64,000 nucleotides of DNA from a bacterium UBP14_UBA6098 (GTDB lineage Bacteria > UBP14 > UBA6098), in assembly GCA_002428525.1 (NCBI GenBank), contig DIWU01000032.1, positions 1,082 through 65,081 on the forward strand, written 5' to 3'. The notes under the pieces are model-generated. The model saw only the letters and a list, made by a program, of their open reading frames with translations, did not search any database and was not told the origin of the DNA. The position numbers and the translations under genes are program-made. Shown here piece after piece: positions 54,023-62,250 of the stretch; the first letter of the stretch is position 1, and each line of letters begins with the position of its first letter.

Positions 54023-55807
54023 ATGTTCGATGAGACACGGGCGGAGAATATAGCCGGAACCTCGATCCCCTTCGAGCCTATCGACACGGGCGATTACTTC
54101 CGGAGCAAGATCCGCTGGCTTCTCATCGCGCGATTCGCGATGTTTGTCTTCATCACCTCGGCGGTGTTGATTATTTTCGAAGGCAAAGGCCTGCTGTCAA
54201 CCTTGCTCTTCTCCTACGGCCTTATCACTCTCGGCTATCTGCTGACCCTGTTCTATTGGGAAAAAACCCGCAGGGAACTCAGCTTTAGGTTTATTTGCGC
54301 TGTTCAGCTTTTCTTCGAGCTTTTGGTCGAGATAGGGATTATTCATTACTCCGGTGGCGCCGGGTCGCCTTTCATTCTGCTCTTCGCGCTATCGGTGATC
54401 ACCTCGGCATTTATATTTCAACTGACAGGAACACTCATCACCGCCACCGGCTCGGTCCTGCTTCTCAGTGCGCTTGTGATTCTCGAATACAGGGGCGTTA
54501 TCGAGCTTGTCACCGACCGCTTTCCGATCACCGCGATGCTCTACACCGACGGCGACCTGCTGTTCTTAACGACCTATATTTACGCGCTCTTCATCTACCT
54601 CGTCGCGTTCATGATGGGCTATATATCCGGCAAATTGGGCGTCCGAACCGGAGAGCTGAAGGTGACCGGCGAGGCCCTGCGCCGAATCAGTATGGACACC
54701 GACGACATACTCATGCATATGCGAAGCGGTCTCATCACACTCGACGCCGAGGGCAGAGTCGTTTATTTGAACAAGGCCGCGAGCGTGCTCTTGGGCATCG
54801 ACGCGAAAAAGCTCAGGGGGAGGTTTCTCGACGAGATACTGCCTCCGGCCTCGAAGGTCTTCGCTACCAAGCTCGCCGAACTGCTCGGCGAGGGCGTTCA
54901 CAGCGAGCGCACCGGCGAGTTCTTCCTGAAATCCGACGAGGGCATGCGGACAATGTATCTGACATGCAGTTTCCTCAATGCCCCCGATGGCGGGCTTCGA
55001 GGGATAATCGCGCTTTTCGAGGATGTCACCGAACAGAAGCGGCGCGAGGTTTATCTCAAGGAGGTCGAGAAAATGGCCGCTATCGGCGAGCTTTCGGCCA
55101 GCCTCGCCCACGAGATTCGCAACCCGCTCGCCTCGATACGAGGCTCCGTCGAAACGATTATGAGCTCGGATAACTTCGCCGAGGGCGATTACGAACGGCG
55201 CTTGATGAACCTCATCGTGAAAGAAACCGACCGACTCACCAACGTCCTCGAGGAATTCCTCGTTTTCGCGAGGCTCAAGGAACTCCCCGTCGATCACATC
55301 ATATATAACAAAATCGATCTTTCGAGGCTGATCGCGGAGATCGTCCTGATGATTCGACATACCCCCGACTTCGCGGATCATATCGTAATAGAGAACCTGC
55401 TCGAGGGCGAGCTTTGGACGCTCGGCCGCGAAGAGCAACTCAAAGACGCCTTTTACAACCTGATAATCAACGCAAAGGACGCAATCGGGAATCAACCGGG
55501 GACAATTCGTATCGAGCAGGCGCGCGAAAGATCGGGCTTCTACGCCGAAAAGCGCTTGATCGGAGTATGCATCAGCGACACCGGCCCGGGGATTCCCGAG
55601 GATATCCTGCCGCGGATATTCACACCCTTCTTCAGCACAAAACCGCGTGGAACCGGCCTCGGCCTCGCGATCGCTCAGGGGATAGTCAACCGCCATCGCG
55701 GTATTATCGAGGCTGAAAATATCGAAGGCGGAGGCGCCAGATTTACCGTATTTTTGCTCAAAGCGATCTCCCAACAGGAAAACCTTTTCGGACCTGATTC
55801 CATGTAA
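54023..55807 (+). CDS. PilS-like membrane histidine kinase
   Basis: This 594-residue sensor kinase has about six N-terminal transmembrane helices (about 30-205), a PAS domain (about 225-340), a HisKA domain with phosphoacceptor LAHEIRNPLASIRG near 362, and a HATPase domain (NLIINAKDAI, DTGPGIPED, GTGLGLAIA, about 475-585). Topology and location after pilC match PilS, which with PilR controls pilin transcription through sigma-54. However, no PilR gene follows. It starts with AAAGGA upstream. Confidence 0.87.
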   Translation: MFDETRAENIAGTSIPFEPIDTGDYFRSKIRWLLIARFAMFVFITSAVLIIFEGKGLLSTLLFSYGLITLGYLLTLFYWEKTRRELSFRFICAVQLFFELLVEIGIIHYSGGAGSPFILLFALSVITSAFIFQLTGTLITATGSVLLLSALVILEYRGVIELVTDRFPITAMLYTDGDLLFLTTYIYALFIYLVAFMMGYISGKLGVRTGELKVTGEALRRISMDTDDILMHMRSGLITLDAEGRVVYLNKAASVLLGIDAKKLRGRFLDEILPPASKVFATKLAELLGEGVHSERTGEFFLKSDEGMRTMYLTCSFLNAPDGGLRGIIALFEDVTEQKRREVYLKEVEKMAAIGELSASLAHEIRNPLASIRGSVETIMSSDNFAEGDYERRLMNLIVKETDRLTNVLEEFLVFARLKELPVDHIIYNKIDLSRLIAEIVLMIRHTPDFADHIVIENLLEGELWTLGREEQLKDAFYNLIINAKDAIGNQPGTIRIEQARERSGFYAEKRLIGVCISDTGPGIPEDILPRIFTPFFSTKPRGTGLGLAIAQGIVNRHRGIIEAENIEGGGARFTVFLLKAISQQENLFGPDSM

Positions 55808-55823
55808 CTCATTGGGAGGAAAA

Positions 55824-57101
55824 ATGTTGAACAAGTCTATTATTGCCGCGCTGTGCCTTTATATCTTGACCGCGATGGCCTATTCGCTCAATCCCGATAT
55901 TCCATACTACCCCGAGGGCACAGCCCCGAATCCGCCTAAAAATATGCTCGATGTCTATGTCCCGAGCGGGATTATCGAGGCGGCTCCCGTTTTGTTCTTC
56001 GTTCACGGCGGGACATGGACCTACGGCGACCGATCAGACTACACGGCCGTCGGCGCTTATCTTGCCGATCAAGAGGGCTATGTCACGGTCGTGATTTCAT
56101 ACAGCCTCAGCGATTCGCTCCATCCCGAGGTCTCGCACCCCGACCATATCCTCGATGTTGCGCAGGCCTTCAAATGGACTGTGGACAATATTGCCGATTA
56201 CGGCGGCGATCCCTCGCGCATCGTTGTGATCGGGCATTCCGCCGGAGCGCACCTCGCGACGTTGCTCGCTACCAACACGCGTTTTCTCGACTCGCTGTCG
56301 ATCGGGATCGAGTCAATCAAGGCCGTTGTGTCATTCAATATGGGCATCTATGATATTCCCAAGCTCTATCGCGATTGCGGCATGCTCGGACCCACAGGAT
56401 ATAGCATGATGGGTTTTTCGGCGATCTTCGGCCCGATTGCCGACAGCTCCTTCAATTGGTATGACGCCTCGCCGAAGTATCATGTCTCCGAGGAAACTCC
56501 GCCTTTCGTGTTCTTCGTTTCGACAGCGGATATGGAACAGATCATCGGCGGCGACTTCGGCGGTTACGGTGTTCTGATTCTTCCCGGCGAGGTTCAGTTC
56601 ACATACAGCGATTTCCGCGCCTATCAGCCTTCGGACACCTTTTGGCTCGTCGGCGACCACAACAGCGCATTCTCGGACTTTGTTTACGATCGGCTCTCGC
56701 GCGGGCGGGTTCTGACTATGGCCTTCCTCGACGAGGTTTTCACTGGAATCGAGGAAGACAGGGACTTGCCGACAGACCTTGTGATTTCCGCCCACCCGAA
56801 CCCCTTCAACTCCGCGGTGACGATTTCCCTCGACGGCGCGGCCATTTGTCATTCCCGCGAAAGCGGGAATCCAGAAGGCGTTCGCGTGGAGATTTTCGAC
56901 CTCGCGGGGCGAATCGTCGAAACCCTCCGGCCTTCGGCCACCACCCTTGAAAAGGGAGGCCAAGAAATCCAAATTCTTGAGGGGGGTTCCGTCCTTTGGA
57001 CACCCGCCCCCTCGGTCGGCTCGGGCGTATATCTCGTGCGTGTTGGGTTCGGCCCTTCGGACGTTAAGGCCGCGGCGAAGAGGCTGGTTTATCTGAAATA
57101 G
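55824..57101 (+). CDS. secreted alpha/beta-hydrolase (esterase-like), type IX cargo
   Basis: This 425-residue protein has a signal peptide (about 5-20), an alpha/beta-hydrolase domain (about 30-290) with oxyanion HGGTW near 60 and nucleophile elbow GHSAG near 138, and a sorting domain (SAHPNPFNSAVTI near 325, IFDLAGRIVE, GSGVYLVRVG, LVYLK). This resembles the BD-FAE or kynurenine-formamidase-type esterases. The sorting domain is interrupted in frame by palindromic repeats at 56847-56880 and 56924-56959. The ribosome binding site is GGGAGG. Confidence 0.87.
   Translation: MLNKSIIAALCLYILTAMAYSLNPDIPYYPEGTAPNPPKNMLDVYVPSGIIEAAPVLFFVHGGTWTYGDRSDYTAVGAYLADQEGYVTVVISYSLSDSLHPEVSHPDHILDVAQAFKWTVDNIADYGGDPSRIVVIGHSAGAHLATLLATNTRFLDSLSIGIESIKAVVSFNMGIYDIPKLYRDCGMLGPTGYSMMGFSAIFGPIADSSFNWYDASPKYHVSEETPPFVFFVSTADMEQIIGGDFGGYGVLILPGEVQFTYSDFRAYQPSDTFWLVGDHNSAFSDFVYDRLSRGRVLTMAFLDEVFTGIEEDRDLPTDLVISAHPNPFNSAVTISLDGAAICHSRESGNPEGVRVEIFDLAGRIVETLRPSATTLEKGGQEIQILEGGSVLWTPAPSVGSGVYLVRVGFGPSDVKAAAKRLVYLK
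56847..56880. repeat. palindromic intragenic repeat, CHSRESGNP type
   Basis: An 8-bp perfect stem ATTCCCGC/GCGGGAAT (56851-56858 with 56863-56870) and a GAAA loop lie inside the sorting domain of the hydrolase gene. Read in frame the element gives CHSRESGNPEG, and in the reverse frame the familiar LDSRFRGND. Both translations are hallmarks of a short palindromic repeat dispersed in many bacterial genomes. Only one copy is in this window. Confidence 0.75.
56924..56959. repeat. second palindromic repeat in the same sorting domain
   Basis: CCTCC (56924-56928) pairs with GGAGG (56955-56959), and between them lie two small hairpins, GGCC-TTC-GGCC (56929-56939) and CCCTT-GAA-AAGGG (56944-56956, overlapping the outer stem). 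It is 44 nt downstream of the first palindrome and read through in frame. Confidence 0.5.
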
Positions 57102-57246
57102 CGAGTTTCACTCGAAAACCCGCTTTAAAGATCGAGTTCAACTCGGCAAAACTTCCTTCAAAGAATTAAGCTTTTCCGGCTTGATTTCGCTTTAATTCGC
57201 CAATTCTTTCAATATAATATGGCGAATTTACAAGCTGGAAAAACGC

Positions 57247-57966
57247 ATGAAAAAAACCGCTCAAAAGAAAAGACTTTTCAAAATAGTATTGTTCGCGATC
57301 GCGCTTTTGCCCCTGCTTGCGGCGGCAAAGATCGCCTTCGCCGTTTATGTTCGCCCGAATATCGACAGCATCGAGAAGGGCTTTCCAAAGGAAACCGCTA
57401 TGATGCGCCACAACGGCGACGCAGGCAAGGTCAAGCTTTCGCCGGTTCCGCTTTCGAGCATCTCGCCCAAGCTCATTCGCGCCGTGCTTTTGTCCGAGGA
57501 TATCTCGTTCTTCTATCACAACGGTATCGACTGGGCGGAATTTCGCCTCTCGATGGAATATAACTGGAAGAGGAAGGAGATTCGCCGCGGCGGTTCGACA
57601 ATCACGATGCAACTCGCGCGGAACCTTTTCCTGTCGCCGGCGAGAAATCCCTTCAGGAAAATCGAGGAGATGCTACTCGCAAAGCGCATCGAACGCCGGC
57701 TTTCCAAGCGGCGCATTCTGGAGCTTTACCTGAATATCGCCGAGATGGGGCCTCATATCTATGGTATAGAGCCGGCCGCGCGGCACCATTTCGGGGTCTC
57801 GCCATGGCAGTTGAGTGTCGAGCAATCCTGCGCGATCGCTTCTATCCTGCCCTCGCCGAAGAAATGGGATCCAGCCAATCCAAGCAAGGGCGTTCAAAAA
57901 AGGATAGATTCTTTGATCAAGCGTTATCAAACCTCACCGCTGAGGTTGCCGGAGGATCTTTCGTAA
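57247..57966 (+). CDS. mtgA: monofunctional peptidoglycan glycosyltransferase
   Basis: This 239-residue membrane-anchored GT51 enzyme polymerises lipid II into glycan strands. It has one N-terminal transmembrane helix (about 12-32), LSEDISFFYHNGIDW near 84 (EDxxFxxHxG; catalytic Glu), RRGGSTITMQLARNLFLSP near 115, and KRILELYLNIAEMG near 155. There is no transpeptidase domain. A TATAAT at 57213-57218 lies 28 nt before the ATG; no good -35 is seen. It converges with the histidine kinase that ends at 57988. Confidence 0.92.
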   Translation: MKKTAQKKRLFKIVLFAIALLPLLAAAKIAFAVYVRPNIDSIEKGFPKETAMMRHNGDAGKVKLSPVPLSSISPKLIRAVLLSEDISFFYHNGIDWAEFRLSMEYNWKRKEIRRGGSTITMQLARNLFLSPARNPFRKIEEMLLAKRIERRLSKRRILELYLNIAEMGPHIYGIEPAARHHFGVSPWQLSVEQSCAIASILPSPKKWDPANPSKGVQKRIDSLIKRYQTSPLRLPEDLS

Positions 57967-57987
57967 AGTTAGGGGGTCTTTCTCGAT

Positions 57988-59661
57988 TTAGCGCTCATAG
58001 CTCGCGGGAAGCTCGATATAGAAGGCACAACCCTCACCGAGAGTCGATTCGACCCAAACCTTGCCGGCGTGCTTCTCGACAATCTTCTTCACAACGGATA
58101 GCCCCAAACCTTCGCCGTTGCCGGAATTGGTGTCGATCTTGTAGAACAAAAGGAAGATGTCCTCGATCTTATCCTTTGGAATTCCAATTCCGTCATCGCG
58201 GACACAATAGACTACTCGCTTCCCCTTTTTCTTTCCGCTGATCCATATATGGCCTTGCTTTTCCGGCTTTTGGAACTTTATCGAGTTCTCGATGAGGTTC
58301 GAGAAGACCTGTGTGATCTTCGCCTTGTCGGCCACACAGGGCGGAAGTGTTTCGAGGTCGAAACTCAATCCTGTCTCGCCGATATGGAACATCGCGGAAT
58401 CGAGGATTTTTCGGACAATTTCGGTCATATCGACCAGCTCGAGATTCAACTCTTGGCGTCCGGTTCGCGAATAAACAAGCAGGGCATCGAGCATCAACTG
58501 AATCCTGTCAACACCCGAGGACATGAACTTGAGCGACGAGAGGATATCCTCGTCGATGAGGAATTTGATCTCGCTCGCGTTTTCGCCTAAATCGATATCC
58601 TCTGATTCGAGGTGCGAGATTATGCTCTTGAGGGCCAATGCGATCTCGTGGCTGAAGCCGGCGATGGTCACGAGCGGGGTTCGCATATCGTGGGATGCGA
58701 CGAAGATTATCTGCTCGAGTTCTCGATTTTTCTCTTTAAGCTCGATATTTGCGCGGTCGAGTTTTTCCTCGGCGGCCTTTCTCTCCTCGATCTCGCGCTT
58801 CAAGTCGTCCATAAGGTTGAGCATCGAGCGCTGAATCGTCCGCAGTTCTTCATTCGCGAGGTGAAGCTCGGTGCTCCTTTTTTTCTCGATCTCAGCGATA
58901 TGCGAGGCCTTCTCGCGAAGGGATTTTATCTCGCCGAGCTTGCCAATCCATCCCGCGAGTGCTTCGATGAAGACCGCCTCGTGCTCATCTATAAGCGGGC
59001 GTTCGCATTCCTCATCGACTGCAACCTCGATCTCGCCGACCTTGTTGCCATATTCGAGGATATCGTATTTGAAATGACTTTGTGCATTTTCGACAAGGCC
59101 GCTCTCGAATTGGTTGAATTTGTAGGAGATTTTAAAATAGACATCTTCGGGGCAGTGAAAGAGCGCGGGCAGGTTTTCCACTATCGAGTCGAAGATATCC
59201 ATCTCTGTGGTGTCGGCGGCCATCGCCAAATCGGCGATCTCGTATATACAGCGCTTCCGATCACAGGCGAATTCGAGCTGTTCTCGGGGGATCGGTTCGG
59301 TTTTTCGAACGAAACACCAAATCTCGGGGGGATTCCCCGACTCGCTGAGAATCGAGATCGCAAAGACCTCTGCGGGAAACTCCGCACCGTCCGATTTGTC
59401 AAATCCAATCTCGAGCAACTCGGTCTCGGCCTTTCCAGAGCTTAATTCTCGGAGGGCTTTTTCAACGCGCCTCTGAAAGCGCCTCGAGATCATCTCCAAG
59501 AATGAGGCGCCTTCGAGGCTCGAGAGCGCTCTCCCGACCAGCTGAGCGAATACATCGTCCGCCTCGACAACTTCGCCCTCGGCCGAAAGCCTTAGCGCAC
59601 CCTCCCGAGGGTTGTGTTTAAGTTTGTCCCAGATTGCATTTTTACTTCGATTATTGATCAT
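57988..59661 (-). CDS. soluble PAS-GAF-like sensor histidine kinase
   Basis: This 557-residue cytoplasmic kinase has a PAS domain (about 10-130), a GAF-like domain with LPALFHCPEDVYFKI (about 150-255), a coiled coil (about 255-310), a HisKA domain with ASHDMRTPLVTIAGF (near 322), and a HATPase domain with NLIENSIKF, DDGIGIPKDK and GLGLSVVKKIV. It is the last gene of a four-gene minus-strand operon, 45 nt after the PAS protein stop, and lacks its own membrane segment. I infer that the membrane partners upstream supply localisation or signal. No cognate regulator is adjacent. Confidence 0.88.
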   Translation of the reverse strand: MINNRSKNAIWDKLKHNPREGALRLSAEGEVVEADDVFAQLVGRALSSLEGASFLEMISRRFQRRVEKALRELSSGKAETELLEIGFDKSDGAEFPAEVFAISILSESGNPPEIWCFVRKTEPIPREQLEFACDRKRCIYEIADLAMAADTTEMDIFDSIVENLPALFHCPEDVYFKISYKFNQFESGLVENAQSHFKYDILEYGNKVGEIEVAVDEECERPLIDEHEAVFIEALAGWIGKLGEIKSLREKASHIAEIEKKRSTELHLANEELRTIQRSMLNLMDDLKREIEERKAAEEKLDRANIELKEKNRELEQIIFVASHDMRTPLVTIAGFSHEIALALKSIISHLESEDIDLGENASEIKFLIDEDILSSLKFMSSGVDRIQLMLDALLVYSRTGRQELNLELVDMTEIVRKILDSAMFHIGETGLSFDLETLPPCVADKAKITQVFSNLIENSIKFQKPEKQGHIWISGKKKGKRVVYCVRDDGIGIPKDKIEDIFLLFYKIDTNSGNGEGLGLSVVKKIVEKHAGKVWVESTLGEGCAFYIELPASYER

Positions 59662-59706
59662 GATCTTTTCAATATAATGTGTTTTTTCTCGAGAACAAGC
59701 GATTTG

Positions 59707-60366
59707 TCAATCGGAGATGGAGTATTTCGGCTTCTCGCCTCTCTCGGTTAGAAACCGGTTAACCTCCTCCTTAAGCTCGATCATCTTAAGCTCCCTTCCG
59801 CTCAAGAAACCGATCACATTCTTAAGATCCTCGATCTTTTCAGCAATCTCGATCCTCGCTTTGCTGATCTCGCACATATCACGAATGATCGCGATGACTA
59901 TTCCCCTGCCGTTTATCGTCCCGAAGGTCGCTTTGATATTCACAGGAAGCTCCGTGCCGTCCGCGCAGACAAGGCTTTCGTTGATATCGTTATCCGGAGG
60001 CCGGCCGAGCAGTTCCTCGAATCGGGTCCGTGTCTGTTTTGGAGAATACTTTGGGAAAAGCCTGTTAGCGGCCATTTGAGTGAACTCGTTTTTTGAATAG
60101 CCGAATATCTCGACGGCCTCTTTGTTCGTCTCGACTATCGAGAGGGTTTCGAGGTCGATAACGATTATCGCATCCTTAATGGCATCGAATAGCGAGCGAA
60201 ACTTGATCTCGCTCTCGACGACCGCCCTTGCGGATCTTTCCCGATTGATAAGCGCAAGAGCGATACAGTATATCCCAAAGGAGACTAAACCGCCGAATGT
60301 TAGTGCCGAAACGATGAATATCATTTTAATAGCGATTTCCATAGTATCCCAGAAACTCCAAGCCAT
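59707..60366 (-). CDS. membrane-anchored PAS-domain protein without output domain
   Basis: This 219-residue protein has a hydrophobic N-terminal helix (about 12-38), a PAS domain (about 50-170; KDAIIVIDLETLSIVETNKEAVEIFGYSKNEF), and a short C-terminal helix with GRELKMIELKEEV, a sequence typical of the link between PAS domains and kinases. No kinase or cyclase follows within the same frame. It starts 46 nt inside the upstream membrane-protein gene, so the two are translationally coupled. It may be a detached input module for the histidine kinase downstream. Confidence 0.82.
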   Translation of the reverse strand: MAWSFWDTMEIAIKMIFIVSALTFGGLVSFGIYCIALALINRERSARAVVESEIKFRSLFDAIKDAIIVIDLETLSIVETNKEAVEIFGYSKNEFTQMAANRLFPKYSPKQTRTRFEELLGRPPDNDINESLVCADGTELPVNIKATFGTINGRGIVIAIIRDMCEISKARIEIAEKIEDLKNVIGFLSGRELKMIELKEEVNRFLTERGEKPKYSISD

Positions 60367-60992
60367 AATGTATAGCTGAAAATCAGCGATACGGTGTTAA
60401 GGTTGTAGTTGTCGTTGAAGGATTTGGCGAGGTAGAACGACACTACCATCTGGAAGCAGAAAAAAACAAGGAAACTGAAAGTGATAATGAACAACTCGAG
60501 GTTCACGCGAAGTGCGTCTCCAATTATAATCTTGCCGAGCACAAAGAAGCATATTCCTGTCTTCACGACCAACGCTAAGAAATCGACGATATTCAGCAGA
60601 TCGAAGGAGTTGGCAATAAGCGTCGCGATCATAGCGATGATCATCAGCTCGGAGATAAGGATAGCGAGCAGTGTCACTGCGGAGTTCTTAGCGGAGAATT
60701 CGGCGGAGATCGAGCCGATGATGAAGAACTCGTAAACCACTATCGCCGTGAAGAATATTGTGAATACAACATTGCTGAAACCGGAGGCTATCATCGCCAT
60801 ATCCTGCGCGAGTATCGCAGTGAAATAGACGACAAGCATAGCCTCCAGCCTCGGAACAACAGGCCCGTCGCTATTGGAGTGGCGTGTCGAGAGTGAATTC
60901 GACGAAGACAGGGGTTTCCGTCGATCTCTCCTGAACAGCAAAAACCACGAGGCAAGATTAGCGATCACCAGTATTTCGGTGATAACCGCCAT
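60321..60992 (-). CDS. polytopic membrane protein, unknown family
   Basis: This 223-residue protein has about six or seven hydrophobic helices and a short basic cytosolic loop near 22-45 (FRRDRRKP). I do not recognise the family; topology resembles the 7TM sensory regions that precede PAS-kinase proteins. Its gene overlaps the PAS gene by 46 nt, and a small secreted protein gene lies 6 nt upstream. The 7TM region, PAS module and kinase of a single sensor may therefore be split across three genes. Confidence 0.72.
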   Translation of the reverse strand: MAVITEILVIANLASWFLLFRRDRRKPLSSSNSLSTRHSNSDGPVVPRLEAMLVVYFTAILAQDMAMIASGFSNVVFTIFFTAIVVYEFFIIGSISAEFSAKNSAVTLLAILISELMIIAMIATLIANSFDLLNIVDFLALVVKTGICFFVLGKIIIGDALRVNLELFIITFSFLVFFCFQMVVSFYLAKSFNDNYNLNTVSLIFSYTLWLGVSGILWKSLLK

Positions 60993-60998
60993 TGCGCG

Positions 60999-61457
60999 CT
61001 ATTCCTCGGATTCTCTTCCGCCCCAACCCTTGGGCTTCCATGCCGATCTCGAGCCTGTAATGGAGATAGGCACTACAGTGCCGGATGCGGCGTAAATACC
61101 GATTGTCGAGATAGTCGAGTTCGGCTCGAGCTTGTAAGTCTGCCCTTGCGCATCCATATACTCGCCATCCCCGACAAAAGAACCGACATAGACCGTTGTC
61201 GGGCCGTCGGGAAACTCGACTCGGTTATTGCCTAAAAGCTCTGCGACATACGTTTGGCCGTTGGTGTTTCGAGCCTCGTAGTTCTCAAGCATCGCTTGGC
61301 CTTGCGTGGCGGGCATCCACTGCGAATAGGGAGTTTTATATTCCGTTTCCTTGGGGACTACCGTCAGGTATGCCACCACAGACCTCGTCTCGGCTTCTTC
61401 GGTTGCAATAACCGAGCAGGCAATGGTCGCGAGAATCAAATAGATCAGGCCTTTCAT
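60999..61457 (-). CDS. small secreted protein, unknown function
   Basis: This 152-residue protein has a signal peptide (LIYLILATIACSVIA) and a beta-rich mature region (about 20-152; VAYLTVVPKETEY, TVYVGSFVGDGEYMDAQGQTYKL). A cysteine in the signal (IACS) may fit a lipobox. AGGAGGT lies 4 nt before the ATG, a very strong ribosome binding site, so it is probably the most highly translated gene of the operon. No homology is recognised. Confidence 0.75.
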   Translation of the reverse strand: MKGLIYLILATIACSVIATEEAETRSVVAYLTVVPKETEYKTPYSQWMPATQGQAMLENYEARNTNGQTYVAELLGNNRVEFPDGPTTVYVGSFVGDGEYMDAQGQTYKLEPNSTISTIGIYAASGTVVPISITGSRSAWKPKGWGGRESEE

Positions 61458-61505
61458 TCAACCTCCTTTAAGTTGTTTTTGGGGATCATCCCTTTTGTGA
61501 TTGAG

Positions 61506-61533
61506 AGTATAACAATCGTATTTGGGATTTCAA
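61506..61533 (-). promoter_or_regulatory. promoter of the four-gene sensing operon
   Basis: Reverse strand TTGAAA (61528-61533), a 16-nt spacer, and TATACT (61506-61511), 48 nt before the first ATG at 61457. The 325-nt A+T-rich divergent region 61458-61782 holds this promoter, the opposite one at 61688-61715, and no gene. Confidence 0.55.
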
Positions 61534-61687
61534 GACAAATCAAATATTACATCGATTATTGTTAATATTTTTAATTAGTATAATTTCAACAAATATCTAT
61601 TTAGTGAATTTATTACATTAATATGTGCACATTATCCTTATCTTATTACTTTAACTCCTTGTTTTATAAATATTTTTCATTTTGCTA

Positions 61688-61715
61688 TTGAAATATGTTG
61701 ATAAATATGTATTAT
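61688..61715 (+). promoter_or_regulatory. promoter of the receiver/HD-GYP pair
   Basis: TTGAAA (61688-61693), a 16-nt spacer and TATTAT (61710-61715), 67 nt before the ATG at 61783. The surroundings are so A+T-rich that chance matches are likely, so confidence is modest. Confidence 0.42.
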
Positions 61716-61782
61716 GTTTTTAAAATTATACTATGATATGAATATCTAATATTTAGAAAGAATTACAAGAATTGAAGCCTCA

Positions 61783-62250
61783 ATGATGAACCAGAACACG
61801 CAAATCGTGATATCCGAAGACAACGACGGCCATGCCGCGCTGATCGAGAGAAACCTGCGTCGAGCAGGTATCAAAAACGATATCATTCGATTCGAGGACG
61901 GGTATAAAACACTCGAATACTTCGCTAAGTTCAAAGAGGACATCGACTTTCGGCCATACAACAGCTTCATTCTAATCCTCGACCTCAAGATGCCGAAAAT
62001 CGGCGGAATCGAGGTCCTGAACGAGGTCAAAAAGAGCCTGCTCCTGCGCAAGATCCCAATCATCGTTTTCACGACAACAAACAGCCCCCAAGAGGTCGAT
62101 AGATGCTACTCCCTAGGATGTAGCAACTATGTCCAAAAACCGATAGACTACACGGAGTTCGTCAACGCGATCAATCTCATAGGCAAATTCCTGCTGGTCA
62201 ATGAGATGCCCAGCCTCGAAAGAGAGGTTATCTATGATATTTCAAGATAA
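61783..62250 (+). CDS. single-domain response regulator, Rcp1-like
   Basis: This 155-residue protein has a single receiver domain of the Rcp1 type: acidic pair EDND near residue 11, phosphoacceptor in LILDLKMPKIGG near 66, TTTN near 95, and KPIDYTEF with the conserved lysine near 119. It has no DNA-binding output domain, so it should act by protein contact. It overlaps the following REC-PAS-HD-GYP gene by 17 nt. It is divergent from the kinase operon; a phosphorelay between them is a plausible inference. Confidence 0.88.
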   Translation: MMNQNTQIVISEDNDGHAALIERNLRRAGIKNDIIRFEDGYKTLEYFAKFKEDIDFRPYNSFILILDLKMPKIGGIEVLNEVKKSLLLRKIPIIVFTTTNSPQEVDRCYSLGCSNYVQKPIDYTEFVNAINLIGKFLLVNEMPSLEREVIYDISR

